From Bretschneidera sinensis (Eukaryota > Streptophyta > Magnoliopsida > Brassicales > Akaniaceae): a stretch of 64,000 nucleotides of DNA. The stretch lies in contig CM043697.1 in the NCBI GenBank assembly GCA_023935145.1, forward strand, positions 52,930,001 to 52,994,000, in the 5' to 3' direction. This document shows, piece by piece, positions 47,717-59,988 of the stretch (positions are counted from its first letter, which is position 1; every line of letters starts with the position of its first letter). Made by a program: the position numbers and the translations under genes. The notes beneath the pieces are model-generated. The model saw only the letters and a program-made list of their open reading frames with translations. It had not been told where the DNA came from and ran no database searches.

Positions 47717-49140
47717 ATGTCAGCAGTTAGTAGAAAGACTCAAGAACTTAGAAAACGTTTGGCTTTACTAAAAGAAGTTGCACTTTCTACAAATCAACCC
47801 CCACCTTACCAAGAAGGGAGGCTAGAGTTGGAGGAGTCAGATAATTTTTCACATCACTTGTCAGACGAGGAAGAAGACATACCTGACTTAGAAGACGCAA
47901 GTAAGGAAGACGAAGTACCAATGGCTGAAACTATTAGGCAAATGTCTTCTTCAACTGATGGGGGAGCTGCACCAACTTGTATTACTTATCCAGAACCAGC
48001 AGTTGGCAAGATAGCTGAGTTCGAACTGAAGAGTGGGTTCTTGCACCATTTGCCCAAATTCCATGGGCTTACTAACGAAGATCCTCACAAACATCTCAAG
48101 GAGTTCCAGTTTGTGTGTTCAAGTATGTGCCCTCAAAATGCGGATCTCAACGTTCTGAAGCTAAAGTCATTCCCTTTTTCACTTGAAGATAGGGCAAAGA
48201 CTTGGTTGTTTGATCTACCCTCGGGTTACATCAACACATGGGAGAAGCTGATGACTGAGTTTCTGACTAAGTACTTCCCTGCCTCAAGGATTACTGTCTT
48301 GAGGAAGCAGATAACTGGAATTGAGCAAAGGAAGGAAGAGGCGTTCTATGCCTACTATGAGAGATTCAAGAGCTTAATTGCATCATGTCCTTCACATGGG
48401 ATGAAAGAAGGGAATCTTCTCACTTACTTTTATGAAGGACTTCTCCCCCTCGAACGTCAATTGTTAGATGCTGCTGCCGGAGGTTCTTTTGTCGATAAGA
48501 CACCTGATGTTGCTAAGGAGTTACTCGCCCAACGTGCTCTTAATTATCAACAATACGAGGGAGTGTTAAACTCCACTCATGGGGTGAATGAGGTATCTTC
48601 TAACTCTGCTCTTGAGGAAAAAGTTAATAAAATGTCTACTCTTCTGTCTCAGGTACTGAACGTGAATGGAGCACAAGTACAACAAGTTGCTCAAATCTGT
48701 GGTGTGTGTTGTACTCAAGGGCATCCAACTGACCAATGTCCCCAACTGATCAACAATGGAGGATGGGAGTCTCTTAACGCTGTTGGGTTTCAAGGTAATC
48801 AAGGTGGACAAAGGTACAACCCTTTCTCTAACACATATAACCCTGGGCTTAGAGATCACCCCAATTTTCGTTGGGCCAACAATGATAATGTTCAGAACCT
48901 TCAAGGTCAAGGGCAAGTGTTTCCACGCCCTCCAGGTTTGTTTATGAGGCCTCAGGTACCTCAAAACTTTGTCCCTAATCCTATTGTACCTACAAATTCT
49001 GTTGCTTCTAATTATGATGAAATTTTAAAGTCCCTTGCTCAAGGGCAACAGAATTTAACTACTGCTACTCAAGCTCTTGTTACAGGTCAACAGGCTCACA
49101 CTAAGGATATTGCAGAGCTGAAGAAGCAATTGGGACAAGT
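47717..49140 (+). CDS. Athila Gag, N-terminal part (interrupted by nested insertion)
   Basis: Starts MSAVSRKTQELRKRLALL. The retrotransposon gag domain is near residues 95-230 (FHGLTNEDPHKHLKEF, AKTWLFDLPSGYINTWEKL, YAYYERFKSLIASCPSHGM). Near residues 335-352 there is a CxxCxxxGHPTDQC knuckle (CGVCCTQGHPTDQCPQL), then a Gln/Asn-rich stretch. Gag builds the virus-like particle. The frame is cut after codon KKQLGQ (49138) by the nested pair, and the apparent stop at about 49157 belongs to the inserted LTR. The frame picks up at 55827. No stop lies in the Athila part. An N-terminal copy lies at 330-516. Confidence 0.9.
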
Positions 49141-49869
49141 TGATACCGGATTTAAATAGAATTGAAGGAAACTAAACAAACAAACAACGAAATGAAAGAT
49201 AGGAGTTCACCACCCAAGAGATAACACCAAAGGGATATAGAATATCACCACCCAAAGGATTAACACAAGGGATACAGAACTATAGGAATTCACCACTCTA
49301 AGGATTATACCAAAGAGATACAGAATTATAAGAAGGAGAAAACTCTCTTCTAAAAGCCAAAGGCTGATTTCAATTTATAAACTCAAGTCTGATTTTTAGC
49401 TTACAAACACAAGTACTTATAGAGCTTAGAACAACCCTCTAAGCTTAGGAAAAGTAAGAAAACAATCCATAAAACATGCAAGGAAACAATCCCTAAAACA
49501 AGGAAGGAGACAATCCCTAAAACATGCAAGGAATCAAGGAATTGGTCAAAAGTAAAAAGAGGAACACAATTTCGGATTTTCAGGAGCACCCAATGACCAG
49601 AATTCAAATGGTCATATCTTCTTGTAGACATCTCCAAATGGGCTGAAACTTGTTTGGTTGGAAAGATGACGTCTTGAACTTTAATTTGGACTTAAGAAAA
49701 TCTCAAAAAGGAGATCGTTTGGGCCTGGTATGATCAGCCTAAATCCAGTAAGCTGTTGCATCCGAATCTTCTTCCACTTTGGGCTTGGACCTTGCACCTT
49801 GCTTAGTTGACAAGAGATTATTAGATTTTTGTTGGGCAGGCCCATGCTAGGTTGGACATACCCATGTCA
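49141..49869 (-). mobile_element. CRM-like 3' LTR (729 bp)
   Basis: Transcript-sense start TGACATGGG (49869). The TATA-like CTCTATAAGTAC is at about 49413-49424. Bases 49398-49869 correspond to the core inside the Athila LTR. The polyprotein stop lies inside this LTR (49821). Confidence 0.95.
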
Positions 49870-52800
49870 GGCTCCCCTAGTTGATGGGGACTTGCCCTCA
49901 AGTCCAAGATTTCTTCATTTACTTCATAGGGAGATAAGTCACTCACATTGAAAGTTGCAGATACTCCATAATCTCCTGGAAGTTCAATCTTGTAAGCATT
50001 TTCTCCAATGCGTTGAAGTACCTTAAATGGGCCATCAGCTCGTGGCAGAAGTTTAGACCGTCGTTTTGCGGGAAAACGTTCCTTTCGAAGATGAATCCAT
50101 ACTAGATCTCCTTCTTTGAAAGCTGCAGGCTTTCTATGTTTATTTGCTTGCTTGCGGTACTTCTCATTTTGCTTCTCAATATGAGCTCGAATCTGCTCAT
50201 GTAATTTCTTGATCTCCTTCGTTCGTTCATTGGCATCTCCACTAAATTGGGTAGTAGTCGGAAGTGGAGCCAAATCAAGAGGGCTAATAGGTTTGAGACC
50301 ATAGACAGCCTCAAAGGGGCTATAGCCAGTGGTTTGGCTAGTAGACCTATTATAGGCAAATTCAGCTTGAGCTAGGAGGAGATCCCATTGACGGATGTTT
50401 TTCCCCACAAAGCTTCTCAAAAGATTTCCCAAACTTCGATTAACAACTTCAGTTTGACCATCTGTTTGGGGATGATAAGCGGAGCTGAATTGAAGGATAG
50501 TGCCAAGCTTTCGCCAAAGAGTACGCCAAAAATGTCCGACGAACTTGGAATCACGATCAGAAGTAATCGTCTTAGGAATGCCATGAAGTTTGACAATTTC
50601 TCTGAAATATAGGTCAGCAACATGAGATGCATCAAGAGTTTTGTGGCAAGGAACAAAATGAGCCATTTTTGAGAATCGATCAACCACCACCATAATGGAG
50701 TCTTTATTTCGTTGAGTTCTTGGCAAACCTACAACAAAATCCATACTAACGTCCTCCCATGGGGCATTAGGAATAGGTAATGGGATGTATAGCCCGGTGT
50801 TTTGCTTGCGGCTCTTTGCGAGGTGGCAAATTTGACATTGCTTCACATGTCGCTCAACATCTCTCACCATTTTGGGCCAAAAAAAATGTTCCTGCACAAG
50901 AGTTAAAGTTTTATCTCTACCAAAATGACCAGCAAGGCCTCCTCCATGGGCTTCTTTGATAATGGCTTCTCTCAACGAACATCGTGGAATGCACAAAAGA
51001 TTGCCCTTGAAGAGAAAACCATCTTGTAACAAGAAATGGTTGTTAGGACCATTAGAAGATTCCTTCCATGCATTGCCAAAATCAAGATCATCTTTATAAA
51101 GTTCTTTGACAACTTCAAAACCCAAAACCTGCACTTGCATAGTGTTAAGTAAAGAGTGTCTTCGACTTAGAGCGTCAGCAACTTGATTAAGTTTACCTGA
51201 CTTGTGCTTGATGGAGAATGAATAGGCTTGCAAGAATTCACTCCACTTTGCATGTCGCTTGTTGAGTTTTTGTTGGCTGCTCAAATACTTTAGAGCTTCA
51301 TGATCAGAATGAAGTATAAACTCTTTATGGAGTAGATAATGACTCCAATGCCCCAAGGCACGAACAAGAGCATAGAATTCTTTGTCATATGTTGAATACT
51401 TCTTTCGAGATTCATTGAGCTTTTCACTAAAAAAGGCAATGGGTTTACCTTCTTGGCTGAGAACACCACCAACCCCTAAATTAGAGGCATCGCAATCAAC
51501 TTCGAACACTTTGGAGAAATCTGGAAGTGTAAGGACTGGGGCCTCCGTTACCTTCTGTTTGAGAAGTTCAAAGCTCTTTTGGGCTTCCTTCGTCCACTTG
51601 AATGTTCCCCCTTTAAGGCATTCCGTGATAGGAGCAATAATGGTGCTGAAGCCTTTGATGAACCGTCGATAGAATGATGCAAGTCCATGAAAGCTTCTTA
51701 TGTCGTGAAGGGACTTGGGAATAGGCCAGCTGGTGATTGCCTCTATCTTGCCCGGATCCATCATGATTCCTTCTTTGCAAACAACATAGCCTAAGAACAC
51801 AAGGTTATTAGTGAAGAAATGACACTTCTTCAAGTTGACATACAACTTTTGTTCCCGTAAGGTTTGGAAAACTTGATGAAGATGCTCCATATGTTGCTCT
51901 TGAGACTTGCTGTAAACTAAGATATCATCAAAGTAAACAACAACAAATTGACCCATAAATGGTTTGAAAATATGATTCATAAGGCGCATAAAAGTACTCG
52001 GAGCATTAGATAGTCCGAATGGCATGACCATCCATTCATAAAGACCATCTCTCGTTTTGAACGCTGTCTTCCATTCATCGCCATCTCTCATGCGAATTTG
52101 ATGATATCCGCTGCGAAGATCGATGTTTGAGAAGATTATGGCTCCATGAAGTTGATCCAAGAGATCATCCAACCGTGGGATGGGAAAGCGGTACCGGATG
52201 GTGATTTTGTTGACAGCCCTGCTGTCAATGCACATTCGCCATGAACCGTCCTTCTTTGGTACTAGAAGTGCTGGAACAGCGCAAGGACTCATGCTTTCTC
52301 GTACAAGGCCTTTGGAGATCAGCTCATCAACTTGACTTTGTAACTCTTCATGCTCCCTTGGATTCATCCGATAAGCTGCTTTGTTAGGTAAAACAGAACC
52401 TGGAATAAGATCAATATGGTGCTGTATACCCCTCATAGGTGGAAGGCCCGGTGGAAGTTCTTCAGGAATAATATCAGGGAATTCCTTAAGAAGTGGTTGT
52501 ATTATAAGTGGAATCTCAATGGGATCTTTCTTTTCAACAACCATAAGAGCGTACCCCTCTCCACATTCTGTTAAAGTTTTCTCAACTTCACCTACAGAAA
52601 GTAAACTACAACCCTCCCTTTTAGAAGGTTTAGGAGTGAATATCATTTTCAGTGGGGCTAAAGTCACTTTAATTCCATTCTTTACAAAAGAATAGGTGTT
52701 TTTGAGACCATCATGGATAACTTTCCTATCATACTGCCATGGCCTACCAAGTAGTATATGACATGCATCCATAGGAACAACATCACACATAACTTCATCC

Positions 52801-54210
52801 TCATAATTTTTCCCAATGGAGAATTGAACTAAGCATTTCTTAGTTACCTGAATATTGTTGCCTTTTCGAAGCCATTGAAGTTTGTAGGGATGTGAATGAG
52901 CTTCTGTTTTTAGATTCAGCTTCTCCACCATGGTTGTAGACACCACATTCTCACAACTTCCCCCATCAATGATGACATTACACACCTTGCCATTGGAAGT
53001 GCATTTGGTGTGGAAAATGTTGTTTCGAAGCCAATCATCTTCTGCATAAGTTGACTTCAAGAGTCTACGAATAACAAGAGACTCTCCCTGATCCGCATAC
53101 GTGAACTCCTCCTCGGATTCGTCCTCAATTTGCTCCTCCTCTGCATTATCTTCCAATTCTTCTTCAACAAGGGAGATTATCTTGCGATTTGGACAATCGG
53201 AAGCAATATGTCCAAAACCATGACATTTAAAGCATTTTCTACTTGAATTAGAATTATTGAAGCGATTAGAACCTGATGGAGCTTCATTCCTTGCAGGTAG
53301 TTTGACAGCTGCAGTTTTGGTTGATGGAGTGGCCTTGGAAGTAGAACTACTCCCCCGGTTTGTGATTCCATCGCGATTGAAAGGTCGATAAGTATTCTTA
53401 CGCCCTTCCATTAATTGTTTCTCCACCTTTAGTGCTAGCTTGCAAACATCATTGTAGGTCCAGTAAGGTTGTAATTGTACAACATTACTGATTTCACGAC
53501 GTAACCCTCCAAGGTAGCGGGCTACCATTTGTTCTTCGGGCTCTACGATGTCACAACGCATCATAGAATAATCGAACTCTGCTGTATATTCTTCCACGGA
53601 GAGATCGTTTTGTCGAAAGTTGTGGAACTTAAGAAAAGCATCTTGCCTATAATGATCTGGCAAATACTTCTTCTTAAGAGCCTTCTTCATCTTTGCCCAT
53701 GTCACAATGCGACTCTTCCTTTCACGTTCTCGCTGCCTCTTAAGGTGTTCCCACCAAATAGAAGCATGTTTTCGTAGCTTGATGGCTCAGCTTCACCTTC
53801 TTGTGATCTGCAACATCTTTGTAATCAAAGATCCGCTCAATGGTGTTAAGCCAATCAATGAATTCATCGGGTTGCATTCTTCCTTCAAATTCTGGAATGT
53901 CCACCTTGACATCATAATCACGTTGGAAAACGTGATTTCTTAGCTCACGGGGGTGAGGTGGCGTGCTGTCATTTGAGGCATGGCTACGAGCTTGGTGAAA
54001 AGGATTAACTTCATCTCCATCATTGCTGGAAACTTCAGCATCTGAGCCATGATGAGGAGCACCATGTTCATAAGTTTCATAACGCTCTAGGCGTTGTTCG
54101 AGTTGCTGCACTTGTCTCCTCAAGGCTTGCAGCTCGATATCTCGCGGGTCTCCTTGCGGTGCTGGAGCTGCTATTGGAATAGCTTGACCACGACGACCAC
54201 GACCAGCCAT
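49821..54210 (-). pseudogene. CRM-like gag-pol, one frameshift in gag
   Basis: The start is MAGRGRRGQ at 54210. The gag frame closes at about 53740 because of a shift near 53790 (within KLRKHASIWWE-type sequence), and the pol frame is open from there to 49821. In the 1294-residue part from 53705: CCHC knuckle at residues 158-171 (CFKCHGFGHIASDC), protease IIDGGS near 245-250, RT with YFDD at 591-594, RNase H (VDCDASNLGVGGVL), integrase HHCC zinc region near 935-985 and core FVVGLPRTQRNKDSIMVV, AYHPQTDGQTEVVNRSLGN. The last 16 codons (DMGMSNLAWACPTKI) lie inside the 3' LTR, as in some CRM elements. One frameshift is the only defect seen, which could be real or a sequencing error. Confidence 0.85.
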
Positions 54211-54264
54211 AATAACAAGAACTATGGAAATCAAGGTGTTAGATATCACACTTGAGAAACCAAA

Positions 54265-54276
54265 GCTCTGATACCA
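54265..54276 (-). other. CRM-like primer binding site, initiator tRNA-Met type
   Basis: TGGTATCAGAGC on the minus strand, 3 bp inside the 5' LTR (which begins at 54280). It fixes the right-hand LTR as the 5' one. Confidence 0.9.
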
Positions 54277-54279
54277 ATT

Positions 54280-55008
54280 TGATACCGGATTTAAATAGAA
54301 TTGAAGGAAACTAAACAAACAAACAACGAAATGAAAGATAGGAGTTCACCACCCAAGAGATAACACCAAAGGGATATAGAATATCACCACCCAAAGGATT
54401 AACACAAGGGATACAGAACTATAGGAATTCACCACTCTAAGGATTATACCAAAGAGATACAGAATTATAAGAAGGAGAAAACTCTCTTCTAAAAGCCAAA
54501 GGCTGATTTCAATTTATAAACTCAAGTCTGATTTTTAGCTTACAAACACAAGTACTTATAGAGCTTAGAACAACCCTCTAAGCTTAGGAAAAGTAAGAAA
54601 ACAATCCATAAAACATGCAAGGAAACAATCCCTAAAACAAGGAAGGAGACAATCCCTAAAACATGCAAGGAATCAAGGAATTGGTCAAAAGTAAAAAGAG
54701 GAACACAATTTCGGATTTTCAGGAGCACCCAATGACCAGAATTCAAATGGTCATATCTTCTTGTAGACATCTCCAAATGGGCTGAAACTTGTTTGGTTGG
54801 AAAGATGACGTCTTGAACTTTAATTTGGACTTAAGAAAATCTCAAAAAGGAGATCGTTTGGGCCTGGTATGATCAGCCTAAATCCAGTAAGCTGTTGCAT
54901 CCGAATCTTCTTCCACTTTGGGCTTGGACCTTGCACCTTGCTTAGTTGACAAGAGATTATTAGATTTTTGTTGGGCAGGCCCATGCAAGGTTGGACATAC
55001 CCATGTCA
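54280..55008 (-). mobile_element. CRM-like 5' LTR (729 bp)
   Basis: It differs from the 3' LTR by one base (CATGCAAGG against CATGCTAGG near 54984). The shared core is at 54537-55008. Its U3 end abuts GGGTT and the TRIM. Confidence 0.95.
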
Positions 55009-55013
55009 GGGTT
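55009..55013. other. 5-bp junction GGGTT between the two nested elements
   Basis: GG equals the two bases next to the CRM-like U3 end at its own polypurine tract (TCA|GGCTCCCC at 49870). GTT equals the three bases before the TRIM U3 end at its own polypurine tract (GGGGAAGTT|TGTCACA at 55527). It matches no target duplication. Confidence 0.8.
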
Positions 55014-55821
55014 TGTCACACCCCTAAAGTCGAGATGCCTGGAGGGAACGGCTTCTGAGCACAGTGTTGTGTGCAAGGGAGTCACGTTGCGAAAAGGAAA
55101 GTAGCAATGCGGATGCTCGCAAGGAGTGCGAGAGGGATTAGGCCACCATGCACAAACTGGTCGGGGGCTGGAGCCGCTTCCCTGATGAGCCCAAGGCAGG
55201 GCGAAACCAGTCAGTCTCGAGAAATAGTACTGGCAAGTTGGAGGCTGGCCTCGAATGGGCGAGGCGCCGCACAGGATGAGTGTCATGCTAAGGAATGACC
55301 CTGTGTCAATTGGTATCAGAGCCAGGTTCCACATGTTCAACTGCAAGTGCGCATTCGCCTGAAGCTTGCCACCTGCCAAGCAGGCAGGGTCTACGCACAC
55401 TCGCCGAGCACTTGTTGGGAGAACAAGCAGGCAGGGAGTTTTTGCAGAGTTGGATATGTGGGTCCTTATGAGATGTTGCCGAGTATGTTTGCACGAGGGC
55501 GTGCAAGATTTTAACGAGGGGAAGTTTGTCACACCCCTAAAGTCGAGATGCCTGGAGGGAACGGCTTCTGAGCACAGTGTTGTGTGCAAGGGAGTCACGT
55601 TGCGAAAAGGAAAGTAGCAATGCGGATGCTCGCAAGGAGTGCGAGAGGGATTAGGCCACCCTGCACAAACTGGTCGGGGGCTGGAGCCGCTTCCCTGATG
55701 AGCCCAAGGCAGGGCGAAACCAGTCAGTCTCGAGAAATAGTACTGGCAAGTTGGAGGCTGGCCTCGAATGGGCGAGGCGCCGCACAGGATGAGTGTCATG
55801 CTAAGGAATGACCCTGTGTCA
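55014..55821 (+). mobile_element. TRIM: miniature non-autonomous LTR retrotransposon (808 bp)
   Basis: LTRs of 295 bp lie at 55014-55308 and 55527-55821 (one difference), starting TGTCACACCCC and ending CCCTGTGTCA. The internal region is only 218 bp: primer binding site TGGTATCAGAGC at 55311-55322, non-coding sequence, and the polypurine tract AACGAGGGGAAGTT before the 3' LTR. There is no coding capacity, so reverse transcriptase and integrase must come from another element. CAAGT follows at 55822-55826, matching the bases left of the CRM-like element, not the GGGTT on its own left. Open frames read across its LTRs are artefacts. Confidence 0.9.
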
Positions 55822-55826
55822 CAAGT

Positions 55827-58800
55827 GGTGGACTTCATGGGGAAGATAACGGATAGTGGAAAATTGCCTAGCAACACTGTTCCCAACCCAATTATCGAGC
55901 AAGCTAAAGTTGTTACCACAAGGAGTGGCAAGACCATTGTGGATGTTCTTAAAACTCAGAAGAAAGCCAAAGTGACCCACCATGAGGAAGAGGATGTTGT
56001 GAGCACCAAGAACGAAATACAGAAAGATCCCACCACCACAATGGCGGAAATGATTGGTCCTCCATCATCTGAGAATGCTTTAAAACCTCAAGGTAATGAA
56101 CAAAACCCTAAACACTCTTTTGATTCTAATCCTTTTGCTCGTGTACCTTTTCCTAGTAGGTTTGCCAAAACCAAGAAGGATGAATCTGATCAGGCCATCT
56201 TAGAGATTTTTAAGAAGGTACAAGTCAACATGCCTTTGATTGAGTGCTTGAAGCAAGTGCCAAGATATGCCAAGTTTCTGAAGGAGCTTTGCACTACAAG
56301 GAGGCAGACTCGTGAGAAGGAGGTGGTGAAGTTGAATGAGACAGTCTCTGCTGTCATCCAAAGGAAATTGCCACCAAAGCTTAAGGATCCAGGGAGTTTT
56401 TCTGTTCCTTGTGTGATTGGTACCAACAAATTTGATAATGTCATGCTAGACTTAGGAGCTTCAATTAATGTGATGCCTTATAGTCTTTATGCTTCTTTAG
56501 AGCTAGGTGCACTTAAAAGTGATAATGTTGTTATCCAATTGGCTGATCGATCTAATAAGTATCCTAAAGGATACGTTGAAGATGTTCTTGTGCAAGTAAA
56601 TCAACTCATTTTTCCTGCAGACTTCTATATCATTGATATGGAAGATTCTCCCCTAAATTCTACTCCGTTGCTTTTAGGGCGCCCATTCATGAGGACCGCA
56701 AGAACAAAGATCGATGTTTATGAGGGAACTCTAACCATGGAATTTGATAATGAAGTTATACGCTTCAACATCTTTGAAGCCATGAGGTATCCATTGACTG
56801 ACATTAAACCCTGTTTTTCTATTGATGATATTAACTCACTTGCGCAGAGATTTTTGGAAGCAATGGAAGAGGATGAGTTGAAAGTAACACTCTCTCAAGG
56901 AGTTGGTTATACTGAGAATGGAGAATCCATTTCTAGGGCTGAGTTAGAGAAGGCTGAAGAGCCCATTGTGATCAAAACCGTAGCCTCCCTTGAGGCCCGA
57001 CCCATATTACCAAGGTCTATTCCTCCTTTGTCCTTTCCTATTTCCACTAACAAATTTTTACCTTCAGTGATACAGGCCCCTACACTTGAGCTTAAGGTTT
57101 TGCCAGATCACTTGAAGTATGTCTTTTTGGGGGACAATGAGACACTGCCTGTTATTATATCCTCGAAGTTGGAGGAGGACCAAGAAAAGAAGCTTGTGGA
57201 CGTTCTGAAGAAGTACAAGACCGCCATTGGTTGGACTTTGGCAGATATCAAGGGAATTAGCCCAACCATGTGCGTCCATAGGATCCTGTTGGAGGATGGT
57301 GCCAAACCCACCAGAGATGCCTAGAGACGCCTACATCCACCTATGATGAAGGTTGTGCAAGATGAGGTAATTAAGTTACTTGATTGTGGCGTTATTTACC
57401 CTATTTCAGATAGCAAGTGGGTGTCTCCTATTCAAGTTGTGCCAAAGAAGTCAGGAGTTACTGTGGTAAAGAATGAGGAGAATGAGCTTGTACCTCAAAG
57501 AGTGGTAACTGGTTATCGAGTTTGCATAGACTATAGGAAGCTCAATGCTTCAACAAGAAAGGACCATTTCCCTCTGCCCTTCATCGATCAGATGCTCGAG
57601 AGGTTAGCTGGTTATCCTTTTTATTGTTTTTTGGATGGATATAGTGGGTACAACCAGATCTGTATAGCGCAAGAGGACCAAGAGAAGACCACCTTCACTT
57701 GCCCTTTTGGCACTTATGCCTACAGACGTATGCCATTCGGATTGTGCAATGCACCAGGTACGTTTCAACGTTGTATGCTCTCCATTTTCTCTGAATACAT
57801 CGAGAATATCATTGAGGTCTTTATGGATGATTTTAGTGTCTTTGGTAGAGATTTTGATGCATGCTTAGGAAATTTGGAACTTATTCTGAAACGTTGTGTT
57901 GAAACAAACTTGGTTCTAAATTGGGAAAAATGTCACTTCATGGTGACTCAAGGGATTGTTTTAGGACATATCATATCTGCTAGGGGGATTGAGGTTGATA
58001 AATCTAAGGTAGATCTTGTGCGTTACTTACCCTCTCCCACTTGTGTGAGAGAGGTTCGTTCATTTCTTGGTCATGCAGGATTTTACAGGAGGTTTATCAA
58101 GGATTTCTCCAATGTATCAAGGCCCTTGTGCCGTTTACTTCAGAAGGACACTCTCTTTGAGTTTGATGAGGAGTGCAAGAAAGCTTTTGAGAAGCTGAAG
58201 GAGTTATTGACTACTGCGCCCATCATGTCTCCACCTAATTGGTCCTTACCTTTTGAATTGATGTGTGACGCCTCAGATTACGCCGTTGGGGCTGTTTTGG
58301 GACAAAGAATGGACAAGAAGCCCTATGCCATCTACTATGCCTCTAGGACACTCAATGATGCTCAACTAAACTATTCCACAACTGAAAAAGAGCTCATTGC
58401 TGTTGTTTTTGCCTTAGATAAATTTCGCTCTTATTTACTTCAAACTAAAGTTGTTGTTTATACTGATCATGCAGCTTTGAAGTATCTGATGACAAAGAAG
58501 GAGGCCAAACCGAGACTGATTAGATGGGTGCTTTTGCTTCAAGAATTTGATTTGGAGATCAAGGACAAAAAGGGGAGTGAAAACTTGGTAGCTGACCATT
58601 TGAGCAGACTTGTTCATGAGGAGGACGTCCTACCCCTGCAAGAATCATTCCCAGATGAGCAGCTCTTTGGGATTGAGGTAAGTGAGCCTTGGTATGCTGA
58701 TATTGTGAATTATTTAGTTACTAGGCAATTTCCTGACACTTTACCTCGTTCTAATAAAGAAAAACTTAAGCATATGGCTAGGCATTACATATGGGATGAA

Positions 58801-59988
58801 CCTTATTTGTGGAAGCATTGTAGTGATCAAATCATTAGGAGGTGTGTCCCTGAATCTGAGCATAAATCGATACTTGCCTTTTGTCATTCTGAGTCTTGTG
58901 GTGGACACTTTGGTGCTCGTAGGACAGCTCGTAAGGTATTAGATTGTGGTTTTTTCTGGCCTTCTATTTTTAAGGATGCATACTTGTATTGCATGACTTG
59001 TGACAGGTGCCAGAGGACAGGTAATTTAGGCTCTAGGGATCAGATGCCCATGGCCCATATTATAACTGTTGAGATTTTCGATGTTTGGGGCATTGATTTC
59101 ATGGGGCCGTTTCCTTCATCTAACGGGTTTCTTTACATTCTTTTGGCTGTTGATTATGTGTCTAAGTGGGTGGAGGCTAAAGCCACCAGAACTAATGACT
59201 CTAAAGTTGTTGTAGATTTCTTGAGATCTAACATATTTGCTAGGTTTGGAATGCCTCGTGTGATTATTAGTGATGGTGGATTACACTTCTGCAACCGTAC
59301 AATTGAGGCCTTGCTCAAGAAGTACAAAGTGACTCATAAGGTGGCAACACCTTATCATCCTCAGACGAGTGGACAAGCAGAGGTCTCAAATCGTGAGATT
59401 AAGGGGATTTTGGAGAAGACTATGGGCCCTACACGCAAGGATTGGAGCAAAAGACTTGATGATGCACTTTGGGCTTATAGGACAGCTTACAAGACGCCAA
59501 TTGGGATGTCTCCATTCAGACTTGTCTATGGTAAAGCGTGTCACTTACCAGTTGAGCTTGAGCATAGGGCATGGTGGGCTGTTAAGTCTTTCAACATGGA
59601 CATTGATGAGGCTGGTTTACATAGAAAACTCCAACTGAATGAACTTGAGGAAATCAGAAACGAGGCATATGATAGTGCATGGATCTACAAGGAGAAAACT
59701 AGAGCTTTTCATGATAAGATGATCCGTGGCAAGGCCTTTGTTGTGGGCCAAAAAGTTCTTCTCTTCCATTCTAGACTTAAACTTTTTCCTGGTAAGTTAC
59801 GTTCTAGATGGGTGGGTCCATTCATTGTCACTAATATTTTTCCTCATGGTGCTATGCAGATAAAAAGTGACAAAACTGGAAATGAATTCAAGGTGAATGG
59901 TCATCGCTTGAAACCTTACTATGAGGCTTTTGAGGAGCATACTGTGGAGGATGTACCCCTCCTAGAGGTGCCACTCACAAAGGACTAA
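55827..59988 (+). pseudogene. Athila gag end and pol (protease, RT, RNase H, integrase), one premature stop
   Basis: It continues the Gag frame after the nested pair (VVDFMGKITDSGKLPSN). The protease motif LDLGASINVMPYSLY is near 56450-56490 and LLLGRPFMRTAR near 56670. A TAG at 57322-57324 falls just before RT where relatives have Gln. RT follows from 57343: [51 protein letters not shown], and the catalytic FMDDFSVFG (57820-57846), which is Athila-like. RNase H has [17 protein letters not shown] and [10 protein letters not shown]. Integrase has [54 protein letters not shown] and [20 protein letters not shown], ending in a C-terminal DNA-binding part ([16 protein letters not shown]). One base change closes an otherwise intact frame. 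Confidence 0.9.

Larger units (their letters stand above)
49141..55008 (-). mobile_element. CRM-like Ty3/gypsy element, nearly intact, minus strand
   Basis: 5868 bp with 729-bp LTRs at 49141-49869 (3') and 54280-55008 (5') that differ at one base. Termini on the minus strand are TGACATGGG..CGGTATCA. The RT sequence (AVNKITIRYRFPIPRLDDLL, DEWKTAFKTRDGLYEWMV) and the gag (DIPEFEGRMQPDEF) are of the CRM chromovirus type, and no classical chromodomain is seen. CAAGT lies at its left edge, but the right edge is GGGTT and then the TRIM; the matching CAAGT is beyond the TRIM. Insertion was recent, after Athila. CRM relatives include centromere-targeted elements, but one copy says nothing about centromere position. 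Confidence 0.85.

Noticed and set aside
49141..55008. CRM-like element taken as a sign of centromeric position
   Set aside because: The lineage includes non-centromeric elements, a host gene lies nearby and no centromeric satellite is seen.
54960..55937. 325-codon minus-strand frame with an internal repeat
   Set aside because: It runs across the CRM-like LTR end and both TRIM LTRs; the repeat is the TRIM LTR read twice. No protein family is recognised.
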